Origin: Mobilicoccus massiliensis
GTDB taxonomy: Bacteria; Actinomycetota; Actinomycetes; Actinomycetales; Dermatophilaceae
Direction: 5' to 3'
Assembly (NCBI RefSeq): GCF_000826525.2
Contig: NZ_LN651330.1
Span: 62,001 to 126,000, forward strand
DNA length: 64,000 bases
Made by a program: the position numbers and the translations under genes. This document shows positions 1-7,796 of this stretch, piece by piece; the stretch's first letter is position 1; the number at the start of each line of letters is the position of its first letter. The notes under the pieces are model-generated. The model saw nothing but the letters and a program-made list of their open reading frames with translations. It was not told the DNA's origin and did no database searches.

Positions 1-504
1 GAGATCATGAAGGACGCGATCAAGCAGGTCGCCGACGAGGTCAGCGAGGAGACCGGTATCGACCTGCGCAACGTGCCGATCGGCACGATGATCGAGCTCC
101 CGCGCGCGGCCGTCACCGCCGGGCAGATCGCGGAGTCGGCGGAGTTCTTCTCCTTCGGCACCAACGACCTCACCCAGACCACGTGGGGCTTCTCGCGCGA
201 CGACGTCGAGGGTGCGTTCTTCAGCCGCTACATCGACAAGGGCATCTTCGGTGTCTCCCCGTTCGAGACCCTCGACGTGGTCGGTGTCGGTGCGATGGTC
301 GAGATGGCCGCCAAGGCCGGCCGCCAGACGCGTCCCGAGATGCACCTCGGCGTCTGCGGTGAGCACGGTGGCGACCCCGCGTCGGTGCACTTCTTCGACT
401 CGATCGGCCTCGACTACGTGTCGTGCTCGCCGTTCCGTGTTCCGGTCGCCCGGCTCGAGGCCGGCCGCGCCGCCAACGAGGCCGAGGGCAGCGACTTCCG
501 CTGA
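1..504 (+). CDS. ppdK: Pyruvate, phosphate dikinase, C-terminal part (5' end outside window)
   Basis: This is the last 167 codons of a phosphotransfer enzyme that interconverts pyruvate, ATP and phosphate with PEP, AMP and PPi. The reading frame is open from base 1, so the true start lies upstream. Visible signatures of the PEP/pyruvate-binding C-terminal barrel are GTMIELPRA, FFSFGTNDLTQ and GVCGEHGGDP, whose Cys is the family's catalytic acid. The protein ends in the typical YVSCSPFRVPVARLEA helix. It is followed by a perfect 13-bp hairpin, which fits the end of a transcription unit. The family assignment is secure; PEP synthase and PTS enzyme I share the fold, but the FGTNDLTQ and CGEHGGDP context is that of PPDK. 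Confidence 0.95.
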   Translation, partial: EIMKDAIKQVADEVSEETGIDLRNVPIGTMIELPRAAVTAGQIAESAEFFSFGTNDLTQTTWGFSRDDVEGAFFSRYIDKGIFGVSPFETLDVVGVGAMVEMAAKAGRQTRPEMHLGVCGEHGGDPASVHFFDSIGLDYVSCSPFRVPVARLEAGRAANEAEGSDFR

Positions 505-523
505 GCCTCACCGCCTTCGTACG

Positions 524-564
524 CCGAGGAGCCCCGAACCTGGTCCAGGTCCGGGGCTCCTCGG
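524..564. terminator. Bidirectional terminator hairpin between ppdK and the SDR-TspO gene
   Basis: CCGAGGAGCCCCG (524-536) pairs perfectly with CGGGGCTCCTCGG (552-564) around a 15-nt loop. It lies between the stop of ppdK (+) and the stop of the convergent SDR-TspO gene (-), so it can serve both. There is no long U tract, as is common in high-GC actinobacteria. Confidence 0.75.
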
Positions 565-613
565 TGCGAGCGGGTCGTTCCTCCCCGTGGAGAGGCGATG
601 GCGAACGGCCCCC

Positions 614-2017
614 TCAGTCGCCGCGGTTGCGGGAGGCGATCGCGGCCGTGAGGGCGGTGGCGAAGGCGCACCATGCGGCGTAGGGCGCGAGACCGGCGCC
701 GTGACCGGGGCTCGCCTCGCGGGCCCGGCGTGCGAGGTCGGCGGAGCTGAGCGCGAGCACTCCCGCCTCGAGCGTCGCGAGGTCGAGACGCCGCACCCGC
801 CAGAACAGCACGCTCCAGCCCGCGTTGAGTACGAGATTGGCGGCGAGAGCGCGCCGGTAGTGCTCGGCCTCCTCGGCGCGGCCGTCGTCCTCCAGCGTTC
901 GGATCACCGACGTCGAGATGCCGGCGATCGAGGCGTACAGCGGCGTCCAGACCAGCGGGAACGCGACGGGCGGTGGCTGCCACGCCGGCAGGTCCAACGC
1001 GCGGTACCAGCGTGACTTCGGCGTGGTGGCGAGGCTGCCGACGGCGGCCGCGGCAGCGACGGCGGCCGTCGTCCTCGCGAGCGTGGCCGGTCCGCGTTGG
1101 GGTGGCGCGCCGGCCATCGCCCGGCGGATCGCGTCGTCGTAGCCGGTCGGACCGCCCGGGGGAGGACCGACGAGCTCCTCGAGGTCGTTCTCGCGGCGGA
1201 CGACCTCGTGGACGAGGCTGCCGACCAGCGGCCGGGCGAGACCGGAGGAGACGGGCGTGACCAGCCCGATCCATTGACTCGCGAGCTCCGGGGTGAGCAC
1301 CGGCACTGGCACGATGAGCCGCTTGCGACGGCCGGTGACCGCGGCGAATCGCTGCATCATCTGCTCGTAGGTGAGCACCTCCGGCCCGCCGATGTCGAAG
1401 GTGCGGTTGGCCTCCGGGGGCAGGCCGGCGGCCGCGACGAGGTAGTGCAGCGCGTCGTCGACGGCGATGGGCTGGATGCGGTTGCGCAGCCACGTGGGCG
1501 TGATCATCGCGGGCAGCCGCTCGGTGAGATGACGCAGCATCTCGAAGGACGCCGAGCCGTCTCCGAGCAGGATGGCCGCCTGCAGGCACGCGGCCGGCAC
1601 GGGGGAGTCGAGGAAGATCTCGCCCACCTCGACGCGGGAGGCGAGGTGCTCCGACAGCTTCCCCTCGGGGTGCAGCCCCCCGAGGTAGACGATGCGTTGC
1701 ACCCCGGCCCGGTCGGCTGCCTGCGCGAACCGGCGGGCCATGTCCTTGTCACGATCGGCGAGGTCGCCGCCGCCGTCCATCGAGTGCAGGAGGTAGTAGG
1801 CGACTTCGATCCCGCCCAGCGCGCGGTCGAGGTCGGCGGCGTCGGTGGCGTCACCCTCCACGACGTCGACCTGGTCGGCCCAGGGGCTGCCGTCGAGCTT
1901 GCCGGCGTCACGGACGAGCACGCGCACGCGGTGACCGGCATCGAGCAGCCGGGGGACGAGGAGCCCGCCGACATAGCCGGTGGCTCCGGTGACGAGCACG
2001 GAACGGGGTGGGGTCAT
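614..2017 (-). CDS. NmrA-like SDR fused to a C-terminal TspO/MBR domain
   Basis: A 467-residue two-domain protein. Residues 1 to about 300 form an atypical short-chain dehydrogenase/NmrA-like Rossmann domain: GATGYVGG at 11-18 binds the dinucleotide, and YYLLHS and YLGGLHP are typical of this group. From about residue 315 the sequence becomes a TspO/MBR-type membrane domain: SRWYRALDLPAWQPPP at about 335, then FPLVWTPLY, NLVLNAGWSVLFW and PYAAWCAFATAL, with the tryptophan-rich helices that bind porphyrins or isoprenoid-like ligands in that family. The substrate is unknown; a redox or tetrapyrrole-linked membrane role is inference. The CPBP gene lies 4 bp upstream on the same strand, so the two are probably co-transcribed. 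The start is the ATG at 2015-2017. Confidence 0.85.
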   Translation of the reverse strand: MTPPRSVLVTGATGYVGGLLVPRLLDAGHRVRVLVRDAGKLDGSPWADQVDVVEGDATDAADLDRALGGIEVAYYLLHSMDGGGDLADRDKDMARRFAQAADRAGVQRIVYLGGLHPEGKLSEHLASRVEVGEIFLDSPVPAACLQAAILLGDGSASFEMLRHLTERLPAMITPTWLRNRIQPIAVDDALHYLVAAAGLPPEANRTFDIGGPEVLTYEQMMQRFAAVTGRRKRLIVPVPVLTPELASQWIGLVTPVSSGLARPLVGSLVHEVVRRENDLEELVGPPPGGPTGYDDAIRRAMAGAPPQRGPATLARTTAAVAAAAAVGSLATTPKSRWYRALDLPAWQPPPVAFPLVWTPLYASIAGISTSVIRTLEDDGRAEEAEHYRRALAANLVLNAGWSVLFWRVRRLDLATLEAGVLALSSADLARRAREASPGHGAGLAPYAAWCAFATALTAAIASRNRGD

Positions 2018-2021
2018 GGGT

Positions 2022-2744
2022 TCACCTCAGCAGGTCCAGGAGGGGCGGGAGGAGGAATAGCATGGTCGACGACCAGGCGATATGGACGAGGATCGGGCCC
2101 AGGACACCCCCGGTCACACGCCGCTGCAGCCCGCACACGAGGCCGAGGACCGCAGCGGCGAACACGAGCAGTGGAATGCCGCTCGTCGCCGTGGTCAGCG
2201 TGTAGAGGACGGTCGTCACCGCGACGGCGTGGCGGCGTCCGATCGCGGCGAACAACGCGCCGCGAAAGTACAACTCCTCGCCGATGCCGTTGAGGATCGT
2301 CACGAGCGCCACGACCCACAACGACCCGACGCGCGCGTGATCGAGCAGGGCGTCCACCGGCCCTCGGAGAACGGGGATCCGTGCGACGACGAGCGCACCC
2401 GCGAGGAAGAGCCCGATGAGCAGGGCCGCGAGGGCCGCCGACTGCACGACGGGCCGGCCGATCCCCCCCTGCCGGGTCCACGCGTGGCCCAGGTGCAGCG
2501 GCCCGGAGGCGAGCGCCCCGACGGCCCACACGGCGGCCAACGCGAGCGTGACCGGGTAGAACCCGGGCGCGCCCGCCGGGATGTGCAGACCGACCCCGAG
2601 GAGGATCGTGCCTGCGACCAGCGTCAGCGCCGCCACGACGCGACGACGCACGAGCGCGGTCCGTGACTGCGTGTGATCCCGGGGCACGGGATCGAGCAGG
2701 GCGGCGTGAACGAACGCTCGCAGCTCGCGCACGGGGTCGATCAT
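2022..2744 (-). CDS. CPBP-family intramembrane protein, degenerate active site
   Basis: A 240-residue polytopic membrane protein of the CPBP (CAAX protease/bacteriocin-processing, ABI) family. The family's first motif is clear (EELYFRG, about residue 158). The second motif, normally FxxxH, reads YTLTT here, and the third, normally HxxxN, reads HIAWS. One metal-binding His and the Asn are therefore missing, and proteolytic activity is doubtful. About six to seven hydrophobic segments are visible. It is the first gene of a probable two-gene operon with the SDR-TspO gene and is divergent from the DNA leading to the MarR gene. Maturation of a partner protein would be the family expectation, but nothing here shows the substrate. 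Confidence 0.75.
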   Translation of the reverse strand: MIDPVRELRAFVHAALLDPVPRDHTQSRTALVRRRVVAALTLVAGTILLGVGLHIPAGAPGFYPVTLALAAVWAVGALASGPLHLGHAWTRQGGIGRPVVQSAALAALLIGLFLAGALVVARIPVLRGPVDALLDHARVGSLWVVALVTILNGIGEELYFRGALFAAIGRRHAVAVTTVLYTLTTATSGIPLLVFAAAVLGLVCGLQRRVTGGVLGPILVHIAWSSTMLFLLPPLLDLLR

Positions 2745-2990
2745 CGCGCTGCTCCGGGTGGTGTCATCGAACCCCTTTCGTCGGGCCTCGGGCTGGTCGA
2801 CGGGCGGTCGGGGCGACCGGAGCCCGGCCGCGGCCGAGGTCGGTCGCCACTAGCGAGCTCGTCACCGTCGACGGGATGAACTCGGCGGGACGCATGCGAC
2901 GACCCGGCCGAACACGCCACCGGGTCATCGCCGGCTCCTTCGATGGTGGAAAGACTCGTCGCCGCGAAACTTACCCCCGCTCTGCCGATC

Positions 2991-3497
2991 TCACACGGGG
3001 TCGACGGTCGCGTCATCCTCATCGGCGTCGGCGACCGAAGCGCGCCGGGTCGCCTCGATGAGATCGTCGAGCACGCGCTCGACGAGGGCGAGCTCCTCGG
3101 ACGTGTATCCCGCGAGCGCCTGCGCGTAGCTGCGGTTGAGCGGCCCGAACATCGTTCGGCTGGCGCGCCGTGCCGTGTCGGTGAGGCGCACGACGACGTG
3201 ACGCCGGTCGCTGTCGTGCAGGGCACGAGTGGCGTGCCCGACGCGTTCGAGGCGGTCGACGAGGGCCGTGGCCGCAGCGGCGGAGAGGCGGGTGCGTCGG
3301 GAGAGCTCGCCCGGAGTCAGGGCCTCGCCGCGGCGCCACGCGCTCACGAGGGTGCCGATCGCGGTGACGTCGGTGCGATGCAGCCCGAGAGAGCGGGCGA
3401 CGGCGTCGACGTAGCCGTCGATCTCACCCGTCAGCTCACGGAGCCGATCGCCGATCCCGCGGCCAGGCCGGTGATCCCGTTCTGCTGCGGTGCTCAC
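2991..3497 (-). CDS. MarR-family transcriptional regulator
   Basis: A 168-residue winged-helix regulator. The wHTH lies at about residues 55-105: LTPGELSRRTRLSAAAATALVDRLERVG is the helix-turn-helix and DSDRRHVVVRLTDTARR is the wing with its usual D-R-R. I chose the GTG at 3495-3497 because GGGAGGG stands 5-6 nt upstream and the extra residues of the longer open frame look like non-coding translation. It is divergent from the permease operon that begins at 3783, so it could control that operon or act on small phenolic or drug-like ligands as MarR proteins do. The target is inference. The C-terminus is acidic. Confidence 0.85.
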   Translation of the reverse strand: MSTAAERDHRPGRGIGDRLRELTGEIDGYVDAVARSLGLHRTDVTAIGTLVSAWRRGEALTPGELSRRTRLSAAAATALVDRLERVGHATRALHDSDRRHVVVRLTDTARRASRTMFGPLNRSYAQALAGYTSEELALVERVLDDLIEATRRASVADADEDDATVDPV

Positions 3498-3641
3498 CGT
3501 GCCCTCCCGATCGACCCTTCGACGAACCGGATCGCGGCCGCCCTTCCGCGCCGGGCCGGTCATGCCCGATCGTCGCATGACGGGCGAGCTCGAAGCGGGT
3601 ATCCGGGCGGGCGAGGCTCCGAGCGGTGCCCGCCGACGGTC

Positions 3642-3690
3642 TTTGTGCGGCTCTGCACACGCGCGCCCACAATTTGTGCAGATCGCACGT
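3642..3690. promoter_or_regulatory. Cluster of short inverted repeats upstream of the permease operon
   Basis: Two small dyads sit side by side: TGTGC-N6-GCACA (3644-3659) and CACAATTTGTG (3668-3678, palindromic apart from its central base), followed by TTGTGCAGATCGCAC. They share a TTGTGC word and lie about 30-70 bp upstream of a TAGCGT hexamer (3713-3718) that could be the -10 of the permease operon. The position fits a regulator binding site, for example for the PucR-type protein at the end of the island or the divergent MarR. No direct evidence links them. Confidence 0.4.
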
Positions 3691-3782
3691 AGTCGAGGTC
3701 GAACGCCTCTCCTAGCGTGACCGAATCGCTCCGCTTCCACCCGCGGACGATCTCTCGCCCACACCGACAGGAGGCAGCCGAG

Positions 3783-5144
3783 ATGGATGCTGCACACGAC
3801 GACTACGCGCTCGGCCGGGTCGCGCGGAACGACCGGCGGCACTGGTTCGGCATCGCCGTCCAGCGCTTCGGGCAGGTCTCGGCGCTCTCACAGTTCCTGC
3901 TGGGGGCGGCGCTGGGTTACGGCCTCGGGTTCTGGGACGCGGCCCTGGCGTTCCTCCTCGGCTCGATCCTGCTCGAGGTCATCACCTGCATCATCGGCGT
4001 CATCGGGCAGCGGGAGGGCATGCAGACGGCGCTGCTCGCGCGGTGGACCGGGTTCGGCGAGGTCGGCTCCTCGCTCGTCGGCCTCGCCATCGGCATCAGC
4101 CTCATCGGCTGGTTCGGCATCCAGAGCGGCATCTCGGCCGAGTCCCTCGACAGCCTCATGCCGGGTCTGTTGCCCGTCTGGGCGTGGAGCGTGCTCGCCG
4201 GCCTCGCGGTGACGGCGATCGTCGCGTTCGGGTTCCAGGGCATGCAGTGGCTCGCCAACGTCACGGTGCCGCTGTTCCTCGTGCTCGTGGGCTGGTCGAT
4301 CCTCAGCGAGCTGTCGCGACACTCCCTCGCCGAGCTCATCTCGTCGCCCCCGCCGGGCGAGCCGATGTCGGTCTTCGCGGGCGCGGCGCTCGTCGCGGGC
4401 GGCTTCATCGTCGGCGCGATCGTCACCGCCGACATGACGCGCTTCAACCGCTCCGGGGCCGACGTCGTCAAGCAGACCGTCGTCGGGATCACCCTCGGCG
4501 AGTTCGTCATCGGGATGGCCGGGGTGCTGCTCGCCCACGCGGCGGGCACCGACAACATCGTCGCGATCGTCACCTCGTCGGTCGGCGTCGTCGGCCTGCT
4601 GATCGTGCTCACCGGCACGCTGAAGATCAACGACTGGAACCTCTACTCCTCCGCGCTCGGCCTCGTGAACTTCAGCTCCACGACGTTCGACCGCGCGCTC
4701 CCGCGGCGCGGCACGACGATCGTGCTCGGCGTCGTCGGCACGGCACTCGCCGCCGTCGGCATCCTGCAGAGCTTCACCGACTTCCTCATCGTGCTCGGCG
4801 CCGCGTTCCCGCCGATCGCGGGCATCATGATCGCCGAGTACTTCATCGTCCGGCGTTGGCGTCCCGAGCTCGACGCCACCCGCGACGAGGAGCTGCTGCC
4901 CCCGACCGCGCCGCGTTGGGTGCCCGTCACGCTCGTCATCTGGCTCGTGTCGTCGGTCGTCGGCTACCTGCTCACCTGGGGCATCCCGTCGGTCACCTCG
5001 CTGGTGCTCTCGATGGTGCTCTACGCGGTCGCGGGCAAGCTCGGCCTCGTCCGCGGCGTGGGCGTCGTGCCCACCGACAACGACATCCCCGTCGGCGGTG
5101 CCCCGCCGGTGGCGGTCGACCACGCCCAGCTCCCCACCGACTGA
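3783..5144 (+). CDS. NCS1-family nucleobase/hydantoin-type permease (CodB-like)
   Basis: A 453-residue polytopic transporter with about 12 hydrophobic segments. NCS1 features include the N-terminal RRHWFGIAVQRFGQVSALSQFLLGAALGYG (partly) region, GWFGIQSG, the substrate-loop word GAIVTADMTRFNR and INDWNLYSSALGL. Family members are proton or sodium symporters for cytosine, purines, allantoin or hydantoins. The ATG at 3783 is preceded by CAGGAGG at the right distance; an earlier in-frame ATG gives only 22 unlikely residues. It is the first gene of the island and is followed after 28 bp by a hydantoinase-family gene. A cyclic ureide or hydantoin-like substrate is therefore the natural inference. 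Confidence 0.9.
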   Translation: MDAAHDDYALGRVARNDRRHWFGIAVQRFGQVSALSQFLLGAALGYGLGFWDAALAFLLGSILLEVITCIIGVIGQREGMQTALLARWTGFGEVGSSLVGLAIGISLIGWFGIQSGISAESLDSLMPGLLPVWAWSVLAGLAVTAIVAFGFQGMQWLANVTVPLFLVLVGWSILSELSRHSLAELISSPPPGEPMSVFAGAALVAGGFIVGAIVTADMTRFNRSGADVVKQTVVGITLGEFVIGMAGVLLAHAAGTDNIVAIVTSSVGVVGLLIVLTGTLKINDWNLYSSALGLVNFSSTTFDRALPRRGTTIVLGVVGTALAAVGILQSFTDFLIVLGAAFPPIAGIMIAEYFIVRRWRPELDATRDEELLPPTAPRWVPVTLVIWLVSSVVGYLLTWGIPSVTSLVLSMVLYAVAGKLGLVRGVGVVPTDNDIPVGGAPPVAVDHAQLPTD

Positions 5145-5172
5145 CCCCCCACGGATTCGAGGAACTCAGCAC

Positions 5173-6723
5173 ATGCACATCGGAATCGACGTCGGCGGCA
5201 CCAACACCGACGCCGTGCTCATGGACGGGACGACGGTGCTCGCCGGCGTCAAACGCACGACCAGCGAGGACGTCACGGCCGGGATCGTCGGCGCGATCGA
5301 GAGCATCCGCGCCGAGCGCGAATTCGACCCCGCCCAGATCTCGGCGGTGATGATCGGCACGACCCACTTCATCAACGCCCTCGTCGAGGCCCGCCGCCTC
5401 GCGCCGACGGCGGCCGTGCGTCTCGGGTTGCCCGCGACGCAGGCGCTCCCACCGATGGTCGACTGGCCGGAGCGGCTGCGCCGGGCGATCGGCGGCCACG
5501 CCTTCCTCGCGCACGGCGGTTACGAGTTCGACGGCCGGCCGATCTCCCCGATCGACCACGAGGAGCTGCGGCTCATCGCCGGGCAGATCGGTGACGCGGG
5601 CGTGCGCTCGGTGGCGATCTCGTCGGTCTTCAGCCCCGTCAACCATGACCTCGAGGTCGAGGCGGCGGACGTGATCCGCGGTGAACTCGGTAACGACGTC
5701 GCGATCTCGCTCTCGCACGAGATCGGGCGCATCGGGCTGCTCGAGCGCGAGAACGCGACGATCATCAACGCGGCGCTGCGCGAGCTCGCGGGCGGCATCG
5801 TCGACGGCCTCACCTCGGCGGTGCGCCAGATCGGCATCGAGGCGCCGGTCTACCTCAGCCAGAACGACGGCACGCTCATGGACGACGAGTACGTGCGTCG
5901 TTACCCGGTGGCGACGTTCGCCTCCGGCCCGACCAACTCGATGCGCGGCGCGGCGGCGACGAGCGGCCTGACCGACTGCGCCGTCGTCGACATCGGCGGC
6001 ACGACGGCCGACATCGGGCTGCTCGTCAACGGCTTCCCGCGCGAGACGACGACCGAGGTCACCGTCGCGGGCATCCGCACGAACTTCCGCATGCCCGACG
6101 TGCTCTCGATCGGCATCGGCGGCGGCAGCCTCGCCGACCCCGAGAGCGCGGAGGTCGGGCCGGAGTCGGTCGGCTACCGGCTCACCGACGAGGCGCTCGT
6201 CTTCGGCGGCTCGGTGCTCACCGCGACCGACATCGCGGTCGCCTCCGGGCGGGTCTCCCTCGGCGATCCGCGCCGTGTCGCCCACATCGACAAGGACTTC
6301 GCCGAACGCGTCATCGCCCGCATCGCCGAACGGGTCGCCGACGCCGTCGACCGGATGCGGACCTCTCCCGACCCCATCCCCGTCGTCGCCGTCGGCGGCG
6401 GATCGGTGCTGCTGCCCGACGAGATCCCGATGTTCGGGGCCGTCGAGCGTCCGCAGAACTTCGCCGTCGCGAACGCCGTCGGCGCCTCGATCGCGCAGGT
6501 GGGCGGCGAGGTCGACAAGGTCGTCGCCGTCGACCCGGCCCGTCGCGACGCCATCCTCGACGAGGTGCGCCAGGAGGCGGTCGACAAGGCCATCGCCGCC
6601 GGCGCCCGGCCGCGCACGGTCCAGATCATCGACTTCGACGAGGTCCCCATCCCCTACCTGCCCGGCAACGCGACCCGGGTCCGCGCGAAGGCCGTCGGCG
6701 ACCTCGACATGGGGATGTCATGA
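5173..6723 (+). CDS. Hydantoinase/oxoprolinase-family protein (HyuA-like)
   Basis: A 516-residue protein of the hydantoinase A/5-oxoprolinase A family, an ASKHA-fold ATP-dependent ring-opening group. The N-terminal GIDVGGTNTDAVLMDG (residues 3-18) and the later VVDIGGTTADIGLLVNG are the two phosphate-binding loops; VLSIGIGGGS and VVAVGGGSVLLP follow. It is shorter than 5-oxoprolinase A and no HyuB-type subunit is present, so DUF917 proteins rather than HyuB appear to be its partners. The ATG at 5173 follows a GAGGAAC site; an earlier in-frame start would overlap the permease. The stop overlaps the next start (ATGA), which indicates translational coupling. Confidence 0.88.
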   Translation: MHIGIDVGGTNTDAVLMDGTTVLAGVKRTTSEDVTAGIVGAIESIRAEREFDPAQISAVMIGTTHFINALVEARRLAPTAAVRLGLPATQALPPMVDWPERLRRAIGGHAFLAHGGYEFDGRPISPIDHEELRLIAGQIGDAGVRSVAISSVFSPVNHDLEVEAADVIRGELGNDVAISLSHEIGRIGLLERENATIINAALRELAGGIVDGLTSAVRQIGIEAPVYLSQNDGTLMDDEYVRRYPVATFASGPTNSMRGAAATSGLTDCAVVDIGGTTADIGLLVNGFPRETTTEVTVAGIRTNFRMPDVLSIGIGGGSLADPESAEVGPESVGYRLTDEALVFGGSVLTATDIAVASGRVSLGDPRRVAHIDKDFAERVIARIAERVADAVDRMRTSPDPIPVVAVGGGSVLLPDEIPMFGAVERPQNFAVANAVGASIAQVGGEVDKVVAVDPARRDAILDEVRQEAVDKAIAAGARPRTVQIIDFDEVPIPYLPGNATRVRAKAVGDLDMGMS

Positions 6724-7796
6724 GCCGCGCCATCACCACCGACCTCGTCGCGGACCTCGCCCGCGGTGCCGCCGTGCTCGGCACCGGCGGAGGCGGCGAC
6801 CCCTACATCGGCGGCCTGCTCGCCCGCCAGGCGCTCGCCGAGCACGGCCCGGTGCCGACCGTCGCGCTCGCCGACCTGCCCGACGACGCCTTCGTCGCCT
6901 TGGTGGCGATGATGGGCGCGCCGACGGTCATGGTCGAGAAGCTGCCGGGCCTCGCGGAGGTCGTCGCGCCGGTGCGGGCGATCGAGCGGCTCCACGGCCG
7001 CCGGGTGACGCACGTGCTCTGCGCCGAGGTCGGCGGGGTCAACTCGACGATCCCCATCGCCGCGGCCGCCGCGCTCGGCCTGCCCCTGCTCGACGCCGAC
7101 GGCATGGGGCGGGCGTTCCCCGAGCTGCAGATGATCATCCCCACCCTCTACGGCGTCACGGCCTCGCCGCTCGGGTTCGCCGACGACAAGGGCAACGTGG
7201 GCGTGCTCGAGACCGTCGACAACCTCTGGACCGAGCGGATCGCGCGCGTCGCGTGCGTGGAGATGGGCTGCTCGGTGATGATCAGCGGCTTCGCGATGAG
7301 CGGCGCGCAGGCGAGGGAGGCGCTCGTCGACTCCTCGCTGAGCACGTGTCTGCGCATCGGCGCCGCCATCACGCAGGCGCGCCGCGACAACCTCGACCCG
7401 GTGGCCCGCGTCGTCGACGAGCTCGGGGGCCGGGAGCTGTTCGGCGGCAAGGTGCGCGACGTGCAGCGGGCCACGAGCGCGGGATTCGCCCGTGGCAGCG
7501 CCCGCATCGAGGGCGAGGGCCGCGAGCTGGAGCTGCTCTTCCAGAACGAGAACCTCGTCGCGCTCCTCGACGGCGAGCCGGTGGTGACGACCCCGGACCT
7601 CATCATCGTGCTCGGGGAGGACACCGGAGAGCCGATCACGACCGAGGCGCTGCGGTACGGCCAGCGCGTCCGCGTCGTCGCCGCCCCCGCGGACGAGCGC
7701 TGGCACAGCCCGGCCGGGATCGACTTGGCCGGCCCCCGGTACTTCGGGTACGACCTCGACCCGCTGCGCTTCGACGGCCGGAGGTCACAGCCGTGA
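6720..7796 (+). CDS. DUF917 (S-methyl-thiohydantoin-desulfurase-like) protein 1
   Basis: A 358-residue member of the DUF917 family, which Pfam now, as I recall, names after an S-methyl-thiohydantoin desulfurase. Conserved words are GTGGGGDPYIGG (about residues 21-32), MMGAPTVMVEK, EVGGVNSTIPI, DADGMGRAFPELQ and LFQNENLVALLDGE. These recur in the next gene, showing tandem paralogy. It overlaps the hydantoinase-like gene by 4 bp upstream and DUF917 copy 2 by 4 bp downstream. The chemistry cannot be read from the sequence; a role in metabolising hydantoin or thiohydantoin-like rings is inferred from family and neighbours. Confidence 0.85.
   Translation: MSRAITTDLVADLARGAAVLGTGGGGDPYIGGLLARQALAEHGPVPTVALADLPDDAFVALVAMMGAPTVMVEKLPGLAEVVAPVRAIERLHGRRVTHVLCAEVGGVNSTIPIAAAAALGLPLLDADGMGRAFPELQMIIPTLYGVTASPLGFADDKGNVGVLETVDNLWTERIARVACVEMGCSVMISGFAMSGAQAREALVDSSLSTCLRIGAAITQARRDNLDPVARVVDELGGRELFGGKVRDVQRATSAGFARGSARIEGEGRELELLFQNENLVALLDGEPVVTTPDLIIVLGEDTGEPITTEALRYGQRVRVVAAPADERWHSPAGIDLAGPRYFGYDLDPLRFDGRRSQP

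Noticed and set aside
6275-7790. Long plus-strand frame ahead of DUF917 copy 2
   Set aside because: It overlaps the hydantoinase-like gene and DUF917 copy 1 in another frame and has no recognisable domain; the real start is the GTG at 7793.
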